The translations under genes and the position numbers were made by a program. From Actinostola sp. cb2023 (lineage: Eukaryota > Cnidaria > Anthozoa > Actiniaria > Actinostolidae): a stretch of DNA of 64,000 nucleotides. Positions 52,901-64,000 of the stretch are shown piece by piece. The notes under the pieces are model-generated. The model was not told the DNA's origin. It worked only from the letters and a program-made list of their open reading frames with translations, and ran no database searches. Positions within the stretch are counted from its first letter, which is position 1, and each line of letters begins with the position of its first letter. The stretch lies in contig JAUJYZ010000413.1 in assembly GCA_033675265.1 (NCBI GenBank), positions 124,001 through 188,000 on the forward strand. The letters are read 5' to 3'.

Positions 52901-55900
52901 TTTAGTAGCCATACCGTGTGACATCGTGTACGGTATTTTAACAAATAACAACTATTCACAGGATCTATAACGTATTTTATTATGCCATTGCTTTTGTTAC
53001 ATTTGCTGATCAGTGTAGCAGTAAATGTTCTGGCTCTTTACGTGCTGTTTGCTGGTGCTGTTCGTCATATAATACACTGATCATTGCTCTAGAGGGGGAT
53101 CTGTACAGCCCCGCAAATGATCCCGGCCCGCAAATGATCCCAGGCCCGCAAATGATCCCCAAACTAGGCCCGCAAATGATCCCGGCCCGCAAATGATCCC
53201 GGCCCGCAAATGATCCCCGATGAGTTCCGTAAATGATCCCCAGTAAAACTTGGACTGGTGGGATACAAATTGAGAGATTTTGAAAATTAATTAATTAAAA
53301 TAAAGCCTCAAAAGAAATCCTGAACAGATATATGGTAGAAAATTTATTATTTATCAAGACGATTTTAAACCTCGTGACACTAATTTGTTACTGATTCGAC
53401 GGTCTGTCCAAGTCTAAAGAGAAAGCCGCAGACAAGTATGAATGCATGGCTTTGCTTGGGCATGAAGCTGAAATTCACTATCACAGTCTCAAGCCAATGG
53501 TGTCTTCAAATAACCTGAGTTTCAGGCTCAAAGGGGAGGGAGAGGAGGAGGGGAAAGGAAAAGGAAGGAGGAGGGGAAAGGAAAAGGAAAAGGAAAAGGA
53601 AGGGGAAAAGGTTTAGTCTTCAAATGGAGACATAGCAGAGGAGCTCAAGCAAAAGTACGGAGCAGGGATTATTTCCGTAGAAATCTGCCCAAAGTGTGGG
53701 AAAGAGTTCGAAAGCTATCGTCAAAGGGAGTATTTGAGAGCACGAGGGGAAGTTTACAGGTGTATTCCAACGACAATGAGTTATGTGATAACTGCACAAA
53801 AGTTGGTTATTATACTTGACAGCCAGAATAACATTTTTCTTTGACGTTGTTTGAGTTCGTTACTGTTATAATATCATAATAATGCTGATTTATATAGCGC
53901 CAGATTTATGTACACTGATTGCGCTTACAATTGATCAAATATACTGGGAGTATCTCTGACATCTTTGGCGGCTATGTCTTGATTAGAAGTTTCCGAAAAT
54001 AATCTCTCCCCGAATAATCCCATTGTCACATGTTTCTTCTTCTATTGTTTTAAGAACCGAAAAACGGCATTTGAAAAAATATAAGCCCACGATATCGAAA
54101 TTTTACGGAATATTTATACAATACTGTTTCATATGTTAGCTAATTAATTCATTACAAAATATATTTTAAATTGTTTTGTTTGTTCAAACGTTTTCGACTA
54201 ATGATGATGAATCCTTAGTCGAAAAGGTTTCAACAAATAAAACAACTTCTAAAGCCTTGTAAACTTTCAAAAAACCTTACTTAGCGAACACTATGTCAAA
54301 AATATATTGAGTTTTGCAAGAACTATAGAGTGATTCCAATAAACCTGGGCACTACTAATTAGCTGTCAGTGTTTATTAGATGCAAAGAAACAAAAGAAAA
54401 CAAAAGAGTGAGTGTCTAATAGTGTGTCACGGTATTGGTGTAGTTAGTATTAAATGCCCAGGTTTATTGGAATCACTCTATAGAAAACACTAATAATATG
54501 GTTATAGAGTGCAATTTAGAAAAGCTTGAAAACTAAATAACTAATTAGTACTAAATAGCACTAATGAAACAATAGAAAACAATAGAAATGCCTCTATTTA
54601 GTACGTTTAAGGTTAGTACTATTTCACGCTTTTCTAAATTGCACTCTATGATGATTATATGATTATTAGTTTTACATAAATGTTGAATATTGAAAAATAA
54701 ATTTGCTTTGATATTTCTTTGACTATTATACTTGAATCCCACACTAGAGTGCAACTTAGAAAAGCTTGAAAACTAAATAGCTAATTAGTACTAAATAGCA
54801 CTAATGAAACAATAGAAAACAATAGAAATAGCACTATTTAGTACTATTTAAAGTTAGTACTATTTCACACTTTTCTAAATTGCACTCTAGTCCTAGTTCC
54901 AGTCCTAGTTTTACTGGGGATCATTTGCGGGCCGGGTTCAGATGTACAGATCGCTACTTTCGGAGGGATCGCTATTTTCGGGCCGGGGGCAAGTTACTTT
55001 CGGGATTTGTTAGTAAGCATCAATTGTTACTGTTACTTTCGGGGAGTCGCTACTTTCGGAACTTTACGGTAGTTACAGTCTCTCATTTTACCTCGCCCAT
55101 TCTCCATTTAAAACTCATCTTGTAACTGATGCCCAATACTTTCACAGATTTCATTCAAGAAGCAGAAGTCGACCGGCAAAGTCGACTTGACCAGGGTGTA
55201 CACGAGCGGTAGGTATCTGATTGGTCCCGACTACACGTTCAAGGCGTTCCGCGCCGACGCTCATTTTGAGCTTTTGAAGGACATTACAACATACTCGGAC
55301 GACAAGGTAGAGGTGACTATATCGTGTGCCTTCCAGTATTTCTTGAAGCCAGAGGATTTGAGTTATCTGCATCAGGAGTACGACCTGTACTACAGGCCAG
55401 TCATGAAATCCACAGCGAACGCTGTGATTAAATCCATCGCGGCTGAGATACCTGTTGGGGATTTTATCAGGTGAATACGAAAGAGTTTTGTACAGAGTCG
55501 TGTTCGTATATATGAGTGGGAAATCTACGGTATGGAGTTACGGTCACGGCAAGGTACGGAATCGAAGACATTCTATTCAACCAATCACAGCGCGCAAAGT
55601 CATTGCTCAACCAATCAGAATGCTTGGACACCGCACGGCACGAACCGTAACTACTTCCCACTCCATGCGATCAACAGACTCTAATAATCTACTTTATTAA
55701 GAACACCTTGCTGACATAAATAGGGTGAATATATAATTGAGTAATCTTTTACAGAGTAGGACATATACCCCCCATGAACACAAACTAGCGACGAATGAAG
55801 GGCCGTGCGCGATGAGTCATAATGGGAAAAGTTCCAGAAAACAATTTGGATAGAAAGTTGCAAAGTGTACAATGTGGAAAAGAATTGTTCAAAAGGAGCA

Positions 55901-57408
55901 CTTTTTTTGCACTGCCGAAAAAATCCACGAAAACCCCATCAGTACACGTGTTTTAGAACAGCAACTACTTATACCAGTACGTACTTATCAAACAAACAAA
56001 CAAACAAACAAAAACCAACAACAAAACAGACGAACGAATGACAACCAACCATGTACCTTGCGAGCAGAGGTTCGTCTTTCTATGTTCACTGAGTCTTTTA
56101 CTTTGCTGAACGGATTTTTGTTTTGGCTTTTACCTTGCTGTTCTTGTAGTTTGAACTACTACGAACAGCAAGGTAAAAGCCAAAATAAAAGCCGTTCATC
56201 AAAAGTAAAAGACTCGGTGAACATAGAAAGACGAAAAGGAACCGGGCTCTGCTCGCAGGGTACCAACCATGCAGACCTGTCTATCAAGAAAACAGCTGAA
56301 CTAGCGAAAGGATAAACTAACGAACAAACAAATAAATACGCAAACTGGTAAACCGAACACATGACAACAAAGAAATGCATTTGGTTTTCAGCATCAACTG
56401 ACAAATGTCGAAATTATTTTTCTTCTTTCTTTCAAGACAGCGTGACTCCGTCGAGAACAAGCTCTGGAAGGCTGTGGCTGATCGACTTGGTGGCAAATGT
56501 TGCAGAAAGGACTGCAAAGCCTATAAGTGCAGAACGGGATGCACACCTTACGCTAGCTGCAAAAAGGAAGACAAGGGTGTTTTCATTGAAGTTCGCTACT
56601 TTCAGCTTCTTGACTTTGACATTCACAACGATGTGAAAAGTCGATACTTGAGACAAGTCATAGAGAGAGAACAAGAAGAAGAAGCAAATTTTGAATTACG
56701 AGAAAAGGTAAGCCTTGATAGTCATTACTATCTATATCTACTAAGCTAAAGTGCGAAACACAATACAGCAAAACTAACAGCCCCACGCGCACGCTACTCG
56801 TCTTCTCGCCTCAATCCACTCGTGTCTTTTCATCTCGCCTCATTCTTTCGTAGCCCGATCGACTGCGGAGTTTCGCGAAAAAGTAGGGCTGTCTTGCAGT
56901 CCGGTTAGAACGCTTCCGATGTTTCTACCTCTGTGTATGCATGCATGTGGCCATACTACTGTTACCATGACTACTCTAGATATCAAAACACGTTGCGGAT
57001 AAAACGGGCGATCTGAAATGATGGTCATTAATGACCTGATGATTACTACCAGTTTGACCATCACCATCATCGCCGTCATCATCATCATAGATCATCTAAT
57101 TTGCCGCAATTTTGTTTCGCAAGGTCGTACGCAAGGAAACAGATCGTCTCAGAAACGAGATCAACAACGAAGCAAAAGAGATAACTCAGAACTCAACAGC
57201 ACAAGCTACGATCATCATGGCCAAGGCCGACGCCGACGCGCTAGTGAAGGTAGAGGAAGCCCGCAACACAGGACTATCTCAGGTCTTCACATCGCTTGGT
57301 ATCAGTGACGAGTCTCACAAAGCATCGTACATCTACTTGACGGCGCTGAGAAGACAGTCCAATGCGCGTCTTAATATTAATTATAACACACTGATGGCGA
57401 GGGATTGA
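49826..57408 (+). CDS. SPFH/band-7-like membrane protein B with Cys-rich insertion (4 exons, 335 aa)
   Basis: Exons 49826-49954, 55148-55470, 56437-56707 and 57124-57408 (1008 nt). Exons 2-4 have exactly the lengths and phases of paralog A, so this is a tandem duplicate. Exon 1 differs: MDDFDDHSGSATRKR precedes the membrane helix (about residues 17-34) and FGDVEYYQ. Exon 2 has diverged from A across its length; exons 3-4 are nearly identical at the nucleotide level. The six cysteines are all kept (172, 173, 177, 182, 186, 192), as are the coiled coil and the ARLNINYNTLMARD end. Intron 1 is 5.2 kb and full of elements. A candidate AATAAA is at 57699-57704. Function inferred as for A. Confidence 0.82.
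50332..50619 (-). CDS. Small hydrophobic hypothetical protein in gene B intron 1
   Basis: 95 codons, ATG at 50619. Two predicted membrane helices (LVLFCLLLVVSTMY and VVLSIVSLAMLTLLCISVLV) then a charged tail. Unrecognised. It starts 8 nt after the stop of the 50627 ORF, in another frame. It may be a real small gene, the second cistron or 3' exon of one gene, or chance. Confidence 0.3.
   Translation of the reverse strand: MNMINLVLFCLLLVVSTMYMSQNTTFGVVLSIVSLAMLTLLCISVLVSYVLSSTEAAMNIFDDHDIVEKAMQLYVNIHHDDSMTIKMRKTVESVY
50627..51055 (-). CDS. Hypothetical hydrophilic protein in gene B intron 1
   Basis: About 142 codons from the ATG at 51055 (MSLEVLHHLL). Contains RPTLKDVSERFWTRPFRELK and a Met/Asn/Lys-rich repeat-like middle (EQNMSKYEQIMARNGKQMTT). 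Unrecognised and antisense to gene B. Kept because it is not repetitive DNA and pairs tightly with the next ORF. Confidence 0.3.
   Translation of the reverse strand: MSLEVLHHLLLQTLTMLTNAYAVRGRPTLKDVSERFWTRPFRELKAIKEKSKQTMKSNEQNMSKYEQIMARNGKQMTTNDETMTKNLTINSCTEKYYSDSDEYQTDQAEASTLMNDDKKCSTTVANQKNHSTRKNLFKLVNN
51160..51400. repeat. Purine tract and CTCGGCCTTCGGCCTCGC repeats
   Basis: A G/A-rich run, then four copies of a CTCGGCCTTCGGCCTCG palindrome with TTTCCGGC spacers. Confidence 0.85.
51451..51533. mobile_element. Short foldback with GGGCTTCCTGTGG tip
   Basis: GGGCTTCCTGTGG and CCACAGGCAGCCC are inverted; the interior differs from the copies at 14560 and 21695. Confidence 0.55.
51628..51908. 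mobile_element. Foldback element with CACCTATTTCAAAAAACGTTG ends
   Basis: Arms of about 75 bp with a central region; GTTCAAAGCAACAAGTG and inverse; CCGAAGTGAATGCTGGT and inverse. Confidence 0.82.
52270..52498. mobile_element. MITE, unexpanded relative of 12830-13836
   Basis: TAGAGTCGTTTTCACATGAG, CAACCAATCACAGCGCGC, CCGCACGGCACGAACCGTAC and a TTACGAAAACGAC right end. Confidence 0.75.
53398..53830 (+). pseudogene. Interrupted coding remnant with a Cys-x2-Cys motif
   Basis: One frame reads KEKAADKYECMALLGHEAEI, HYHSLKPMVSSNNLSFRLKG, a G/A-rich low-complexity stretch, one TAG, then GDIAEELKQKYGAGIISVEI and CPKCGKEFESYRQREYLRAR. CPKCGKEF looks like half a zinc finger. It is inside the composite element, so could be a transposase or captured-gene fragment. 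Not identified. Confidence 0.35.
54318..54485. mobile_element. Foldback with ATAGAGTGATTCCAATAAACC ends
   Basis: Both ends match inverted over about 25 bp. Nested inside the composite element. Confidence 0.75.
54500..54890. mobile_element. Two foldbacks of the AGAGTGCAATTTAGAAAAGC family
   Basis: Each has AGAGTGCAA(T/C)TTAGAAAAGC at one end and the inverse at the other, with ACTAATTAGTACTAAATAGC inside. More copies form a cluster at 57695-58320. Confidence 0.8.
55148..55470 (+). CDS. Gene B exon 2 (SPFH core)
   Basis: Acceptor ACTTTCACAG; donor ATCAG|GTGAAT; 323 bp. Confidence 0.9.
55485..55682. mobile_element. MITE, relative of 12830-13836
   Basis: AGAGTCGTGTTCG to TCAACAGACTCT, with CAACCAATCACAGCGCGC and CGCACGGCACGAACCG. 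It starts 15 bp after gene B exon 2. Confidence 0.75.
56048..56275. mobile_element. Foldback element in gene B intron 2
   Basis: GTTCGTCTTTCTATGTTCAC and GGCTTTTACCTTGCTGTTC are matched inverted at 56158-56240. Confidence 0.8.
56437..56707 (+). CDS. Gene B exon 3 (Cys-rich insertion)
   Basis: Acceptor CTTTCTTTCAAG; donor AAAAG|GTAAGC; 271 bp. Nearly identical to gene A exon 3. Confidence 0.9.
57124..57408 (+). CDS. Gene B exon 4
   Basis: Acceptor TTTCGCAAG; 94 codons to TGA; near-identical to gene A exon 4. Confidence 0.9.
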   Translation, partial: VVRKETDRLRNEINNEAKEITQNSTAQATIIMAKADADALVKVEEARNTGLSQVFTSLGISDESHKASYIYLTALRRQSNARLNINYNTLMARD

Positions 57409-57665
57409 TCAGTTGCTAGGTTACCTTATGATCGATTCAACAGTTGCTATGGAAACATTGTGATTTATTCAATCAATTGCTAGGGTGACCTTGGTGGGTG
57501 TGCGGTTCATACAGTTGCTATGGTAACCTTTTTTAATCATTTTAAAGTTCAGTTGCTAGGGTTACCTTATATTGATTCAACAGTTACTATGGTAACATTG
57601 TGATTCATTCAATCAGTTGCTAGGGTTACCTTTGTTCGATTGAAATGGTTGCTTAGGTAAGTTAA
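57409..57665. repeat. Degenerate repeats in the gene B 3' flank
   Basis: CAGTTGCTAGG(G)TTACCTT and CAGTT(G/A)CTATGG(T/A)AAC alternate about four times. Single versions follow gene A. Confidence 0.7.
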
Positions 57666-57694
57666 TTATTACTAATACCATGCAACGTTTTACA

Positions 57695-58330
57695 CTAAAA
57701 TAAAATAGCACTAAATAGTACTAATAATTACACAATAGAAAGAGAGTGCAAACACTAAAACCATGAAACAGTGTTAACTCTAATTAGTACTAAATAGTGC
57801 AATGTCTTTTGTTTTCTATTGTTTTAGTGGTGCTATTTAGCACTAAATAGTCTGTACTGTTTGACGGTTTTAGAGTGCAATTTAGAAAAGCTTAAAACTA
57901 AATAACTAATTAGTACTAAATAGCACTAATGAAACAATAGAAAACAATAGAAATAGCACTATTTAGTACTATTTAAAGTTAGTACTAGAGTACAATTTAG
58001 AAAAGCTTGAAAACTAAATAACTAATTAGTACTAAATAGCACTAATGAAACAATAGAAAACAATAGAAATAGCACTATTTAGTACTATTTAAAATTAGTA
58101 CTATTTCACGCTTTTCTAAATTGCACTCTAGAGTGCAAATTAGAAAAGCTTGAAAACTAAATAACTAATTAGTACTAAATAGCACTAATGAAACAATAGA
58201 AAACAATAGAAATATCACTATTTAGTACTATTTAAAGTTAGTAGTCTACTATTTCACACTTTTCTAAATTGCACTCTACTATTTCACACTTTTCTAAATT
58301 GCACTCTAGTGTTTGCACTCTATCACTATT
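57695..58330. mobile_element. Cluster of AGAGTGCAATTTAGAAAAGC foldbacks
   Basis: At least three full or partial copies lie in tandem (57868, 57985, 58133), some sharing tips, with truncated ends at 58250-58310. Confidence 0.8.
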
Positions 58331-58719
58331 TAGTATGTGTTTGTACTCTAATATTTTTGGAAGTTAATTATTTAGTAATCAAACATTGTGTAATCTAATT
58401 GTGATTAATCCAAGCTGAATGGATCCCTATAAGCAAGCTATTAAGCCACTAAATGGATTACCAAGGCATTCATGTTTCTATTTTTTCTTCGCAATTTCAT
58501 GCAGTCATTATTATACTTAATTTAAGATGCAGCTCCCCAATTCTCTGCTTACATAGTTAGGAAAGACACATGTTGTAAGAAGTATATTTTTCAACCAGTA
58601 ACTACTGTGCATTATTTCATTAATACATGTACTGCAAAAACGAAAAGACAATGCAATAAACTTATCGTTTATAGAGACAGTTCGTAGATTTCTTTAAAGC
58701 AGCTATATAAGGAACACAG

Positions 58720-59250
58720 GAAGGGATGTGGGGGTATTTGGTGGGATATGTGGGGGTATTTGGTGGGGTGTGTGATTGGGTGTGGGGGTATTTGGTGGGA
58801 TGTGGGGGTATTTGGTGGGGTGTGTGATTGGGTGTGGGGGTATTTGAAGGGGTGTGGGGGTATTTGGTGGGATGTGGGGGTATTTGGTGGGATGTGGGGG
58901 TATTTGGTGGGGTGTGTGATTGGGTGTGGGGATATTTGGTGGGATGTGGGGGTATTTGGTGGGATGTGGGGGTATTTGGTGGGGTGTGTGATTTGGGTGT
59001 GGGGGTATTTGGTGGGATGTGGGGGTATTTGATGGGATGTGGGGGTATTTGGTGGGGGTGATTGGGTGTGGGGGGTATTTGAAAGGGATGTGGGGGTATT
59101 TTGGGGATGTGGGGGTATTTGGTGGAATGTGGGGGTATTTGGTGGGGGGTGGGGTATTTGAAGGGGGTGTGGGGTATTTGCAGGGGTGTGGGGTATTTGA
59201 AGGGGCGTGGGGGTATTTGAAGGGGTATGGGGTATTTGAAAGGGGTGCAA
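58720..59250. repeat. GGGTATTTGGTGGGATGTGG tandem repeat
   Basis: G/T-rich units of about 20-27 bp, over 20 copies with GTGTGATTG interruptions. Several frames stay open on both strands as artefacts. Confidence 0.93.
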
Positions 59251-59369
59251 GGGTTCCCTGCAAGAATGGAGTAAGTGGCTTGTGCAAATTCAAAATTCTC
59301 AAGATTCTTTGAATTTCAAAGGAGAATTTGAGTTTTGATCACAAGTCACTTACTCCATTGTTGCAGGGA
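59251..59369. mobile_element. MITE, GGGCTCCCTGCAAGAAC family
   Basis: GGGTTCCCTGCAAGAATGGA and TCCATTGTTGCAGGGA tips with the shared TGATCACAAGTCACTTACT arm. It directly abuts the G/T satellite. Confidence 0.78.
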
Positions 59370-59727
59370 TACAAAAGCTGAATCCCCCAATTGACTACTG
59401 ACTCAGACCTCTATCATTATTCCTGACACCAGACTATAATGATACTTTGCTTACTGGGACATCACCAGATAAGACACTTTATTATATTTTTTGTCAAAGA
59501 ACGCACGAAATATGCACAAGAACGCGCGAAATATGGGACCATATTTTGGGTAGTTACTTAAGTGGCTTTTCCAATCATTCATGCAGAATCGTTGATGAAA
59601 ATTAACCAATCAGCGTTGAATTGACAGTTTTGGCTAGCGCGCGCTCGTACAGAAATGATCACTGTAATTTGTTGTTTTTCACTTTCACCAAAATAGCTAG
59701 TTTCTTGGACAAAATATATAAAAACAA

Positions 59728-59872
59728 CTTATTAGTCGGTTAAGCATCTAATACGGCTGTGAATTTTTACTGACGTCATGTATTTTGGCTCGCCTAAAGG
59801 CTATTCCAAAATACCAAATGACTCGTAAAAATACACAGCCGTATTAGATGCTTAACCGACTAATAACGACTA
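59728..59872. mobile_element. Foldback element
   Basis: TTAGTCGGTTAAGCATCTAA and TACGGCTGTG(A)ATTTTTA reappear inverted at the right. Confidence 0.8.
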
Positions 59873-59977
59873 TGTATAGTGGCCTTGTCTGCATAGCAGA
59901 TGAGAAGGGATTAATTGGCCAAGTGGGAAGAGAAAGGAAGAGGGAAGGGAAGGCTGTAATCCCTCTCTTTCCATTCA

Positions 59978-60107
59978 CCTTGTCTTACCCCTCTCCTTAG
60001 TTGTCTTACCCCTCTCCTTAGTTGTCTTACCCCTCTCCTTAGTTGTCTTACCCCTCTCCTTAGTTGTCTTACCCCTCTCCTTAGTTGTCTTACCCCTCTC
60101 CTTAGTT
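59978..60107. repeat. 21 bp tandem repeat, about 6 copies
   Basis: AGTTGTCTTACCCCTCTCCTT repeated. Confidence 0.95.
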
Positions 60108-60221
60108 GCTCTATCATGTCCCCCAGGAGAGGCAAAGGAAGGCAGCTAAAGTTGATAGTGTATCACAAAACATAGATAAATCACATACAATTGCAAGACA
60201 ACCAGTGTTACACTTCATTTA

Positions 60222-61383
60222 TTATAGACACAACCACCCAGCAGCACAAACACACAATACTCTTAGTTTTGGTTATTATAGCACACAAACACAATACTCT
60301 TAGTTTTGGTTATTATAGACACACCACCCAGCAGCACAAACACACAATACTCTTAGTTTTGGTTATTATAGACACAACCACCCAGCAGCACAAACACACA
60401 ATACTCTTAGTTTTGGTTATTATAGACACAACCACCCAGCAGCACAAACACACAATACTCTTAGTTTTGGTTATTATAGACACAACCACCCAGCAGCACA
60501 AACACACAATACTCTTAGTTTTGGTTATTATAGACCACCCAGCAGCACACACAATACTCTTAGCAGACACAACCACCCAGCAGCACAAACACACAATACT
60601 CTTAGTTTTGGTTATTATAGACACAACCACCCAGCAGCCAAACACACAATACTCTTAGTTTTGGTTATTATAGACACAACCACCCAGCAGCACAAAACAC
60701 ACAATACTCTTAGTTTTGGTTATTATAGACACAACCACCCAGCAGCACAAACACACAATACTCTTAGTTTTGGTTATTATAGACACAACCACCCAGCAGC
60801 ACAAACACACAATACTCTTAGTTTTGGTTATTATAACCACCCAGCACAAACCACAATACCAGCACACAAACACACAATACTCTTAGTTTTGGTTATTATA
60901 GACACAACCACCCAGCAGCACAAACACACAATACTCTTAGTTTTTGGTATTATAGACACAACCACCCAGCAGCACAAACACACAATACTCTTAGTTTTGG
61001 TTATTATAGACACAAACCACCAGCAGCCAAACACACAATACTCTTAGTTTTGGTTATTATAGACACAACCACCCAGCAGCCAAACACACAATACTCTTAG
61101 TTTTGGTTATTATAGACACAACCACCCAGCAGCACAAACACACAATACTCTTAGTTTTGGTTATTATAGACACAACCACCCAGCAGCACAAACACACAAT
61201 ACTCTTAGTTTTGGTTATTATAGACACAACCACCCAGCAGCACAAACACACAATACTCTTAGTTTTGGTTATTATAGACACACAACCACCCAGCAGCACA
61301 AACACACAATACTCTTAGTTTTGGTTATTATAGACACAACCACCCAGCAGCACAAACACACAATACTCTTAGTTTTGGTTATT
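60222..61383. repeat. About 54 bp tandem repeat, about 21 copies
   Basis: Unit: ACAACCACCCAGCAGCACAA and ACACACAATACTCTTAGTTT with TTGGTTATTATAGAC. A few units are shortened. Confidence 0.95.
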
Positions 61384-61557
61384 GAATAGTTTAAAGAGTA
61401 AACACAGTTTTAAAATTTACAGTTTCTTGGAGCACTTGTTTTCATGCAATCGTATTGCTAGCTATATCATGTGAGAAATTGCTTTATTGAAGTTTCAAAA
61501 GATCACACATAACAAACCCTAGCTTACATAGCTACATAGGGTTTCTCAGTGTGACTT

Positions 61558-61938
61558 TTATTAGCCACTTTAGCAACGAGTGGAGGACTGGGAATGATTT
61601 TTGAGAATTAATCTAATTAAAAATTAAGAAAGAGCATATCAGAATTAGCATTATTACAAAGTTTCAAAAGGTTTTGTTAGATATTGAGCAATTAACAGCT
61701 TTCTAAAAATCGGCAAATTACAAAGAAATGTATGTTTAGTAGGGACGCTTGTAACCATACATTTCTTTGTAATTTTTGCAGTTTTTAAATGTCTACAGTT
61801 CAGTTGCTGCTTCTCCAAACCCTATCAAACTCCTAAAACATACTAATTCTGATATGCTCTTTCTTGTGATGGGGTTCATTTTTTAATTAGATTAATTATT
61901 AAAACTCATTACCAGTCCTTTACTCGTTTCTAAAGTGG
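61558..61938. mobile_element. Foldback/MITE, relative of 30390-30812
   Basis: Tips TTAGCCACTTTAGCAACGAG and inverse; AAAGAGCATATCAGAATTAG and TACATTTCTTTGTAATTT inner arms. Confidence 0.8.
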
Positions 61939-62149
61939 CTAATTATAATTATAATATAACAATGATATAACGCACGCTCTGATTGGCTAGAGTTCTATGA
62001 ATTATTTCCCCATGGGCTGCACGCTCTAGTCAACTTCCCACTGGCCTCGTCTGATCATGCGCGCGCTGTTCGAAATAACGCACACACTCATTGTCTAAAA
62101 TTGCTATGAACTATTTCCCCATGGGCTGCACGCTCTCTAGATGCCATAT

Positions 62150-62347
62150 TATAAATCAATTAGTCAACGAGCGTCCATGCGCTCATTGCGTTATAGACGC
62201 ACTCGAGAAAATATAAAGAACTCTTAATAAGCTAGTCGCACTCGGCTATGCCTCGTGCCACTCTTACGCTTGTTAAGAGTTCTTTATATTCTCTCTCGTG
62301 CGTCTATAATGCAATGGGCGCATGGACGCTCGTTGACTAATTGATAA
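62150..62347. mobile_element. Foldback element
   Basis: ATTAGTCAACGAGCGTCCAT and TATAAAGAACTCTTAA match inverted across a 40 bp loop. Confidence 0.82.
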
Positions 62348-62481
62348 TTAGTCCCAGGTATTGATAGAGATAAATGACAAATATTGTAACACAAAGGCCA
62401 GTCAATATGTACCAGTTGATTATCAATATTTGTTTGACAATGTTCTATTTTGTTTTGAAAAATCAATCAGTATTTTTATTA

Positions 62482-63894
<1,413 letters not shown>

Positions 63895-64000
63895 CTACAG
63901 GAGAAGAGGATACAGATACAAAAGCTCAGGAGAGATGAAAGAAAATCTAAAGAGTTTATATGTACAGGTTATAGACCAAAATTATGCAATAATGGCATCC

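Larger units (their letters stand above)
52769..55075. mobile_element. Composite 2.3 kb transposon-like element with subterminal repeat arrays
   Basis: Outer ends TACCGTAAAGTTCCGAAAGTAG and its inverse (55052-55073) flank arrays of GCTACTTTCGG. A second inverted pair lies inside: CCGCAAATGATCCC repeats at 53110-53240 and GGGGATCATTTGCGGGCC at 54912-54935. Clustered short subterminal repeats resemble transposase-binding sites. It sits in gene B intron 1. No intact transposase is visible. Confidence 0.7.

Noticed and set aside
55872..56315. 147-codon ORF in gene B intron 2
   Set aside because: Runs through a foldback palindrome; no family resemblance.
58669..59312. Pro/Thr/His ORFs near 190 codons and Gly/Val ORFs on the other strand
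   Set aside because: Artefacts of the G/T-rich satellite.

Overview
The window is nuclear DNA of a metazoan, most likely a marine invertebrate. The genes are split by GT-AG introns and include a nuclear-receptor corepressor (an animal family) and an animal-type 4-hydroxyphenylpyruvate dioxygenase. The many foldback elements, pogo-like elements and TACATGTA-rich introns look to me most like an anthozoan cnidarian, but that placement is from memory and weak.

Layout. (1) 1-2028: tandem repeats 3' of the first gene. (2) 2029-37759, minus strand: an NCoR/SMRT corepressor rebuilt as 23 coding exons, about 3,460 codons. It has an N-terminal coiled coil, SANT1/DAD, SANT2, a giant last exon and the diagnostic NCoR C-terminus. 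Its introns are packed with satellites and foldbacks, and several exons sit inside tandem duplications. (3) 40404-42927, minus: a SPFH/band-7-like membrane protein in three exons. (4) 44417-47773 and 49826-57408, plus: two four-exon paralogous SPFH-like proteins with an unusual six-cysteine insertion. The second has a 5.2 kb first intron holding a composite transposon-like element and two small antisense ORFs. (5) 57.4-62.4 kb: foldbacks and satellites. (6) 62482-63894, minus: the last three exons of HPD; the gene continues beyond the window.

How the genes relate. NCoR is a nuclear scaffold linking repressive transcription factors to HDAC3 complexes. The three SPFH-like proteins look like a small cluster of membrane-scaffold proteins: one tandem pair plus one divergently transcribed relative. 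HPD is a tyrosine-catabolism enzyme. I see no functional link between the three groups.

Most striking points. A 66 bp duplication inside NCoR exon 13 puts stop codons just before SANT1. The 3' ends and splice donors of three other NCoR exons are copied 2, 3 and 11 times in tandem. A foldback element carries an NCoR exon fragment. An intronic satellite repeats paired YY1-like and CRE-like sites. The two tandem SPFH-like paralogs look partly homogenised, as by gene conversion. Exon boundaries were set by hand from splice consensus, phase continuity and family similarity, and no search was run.
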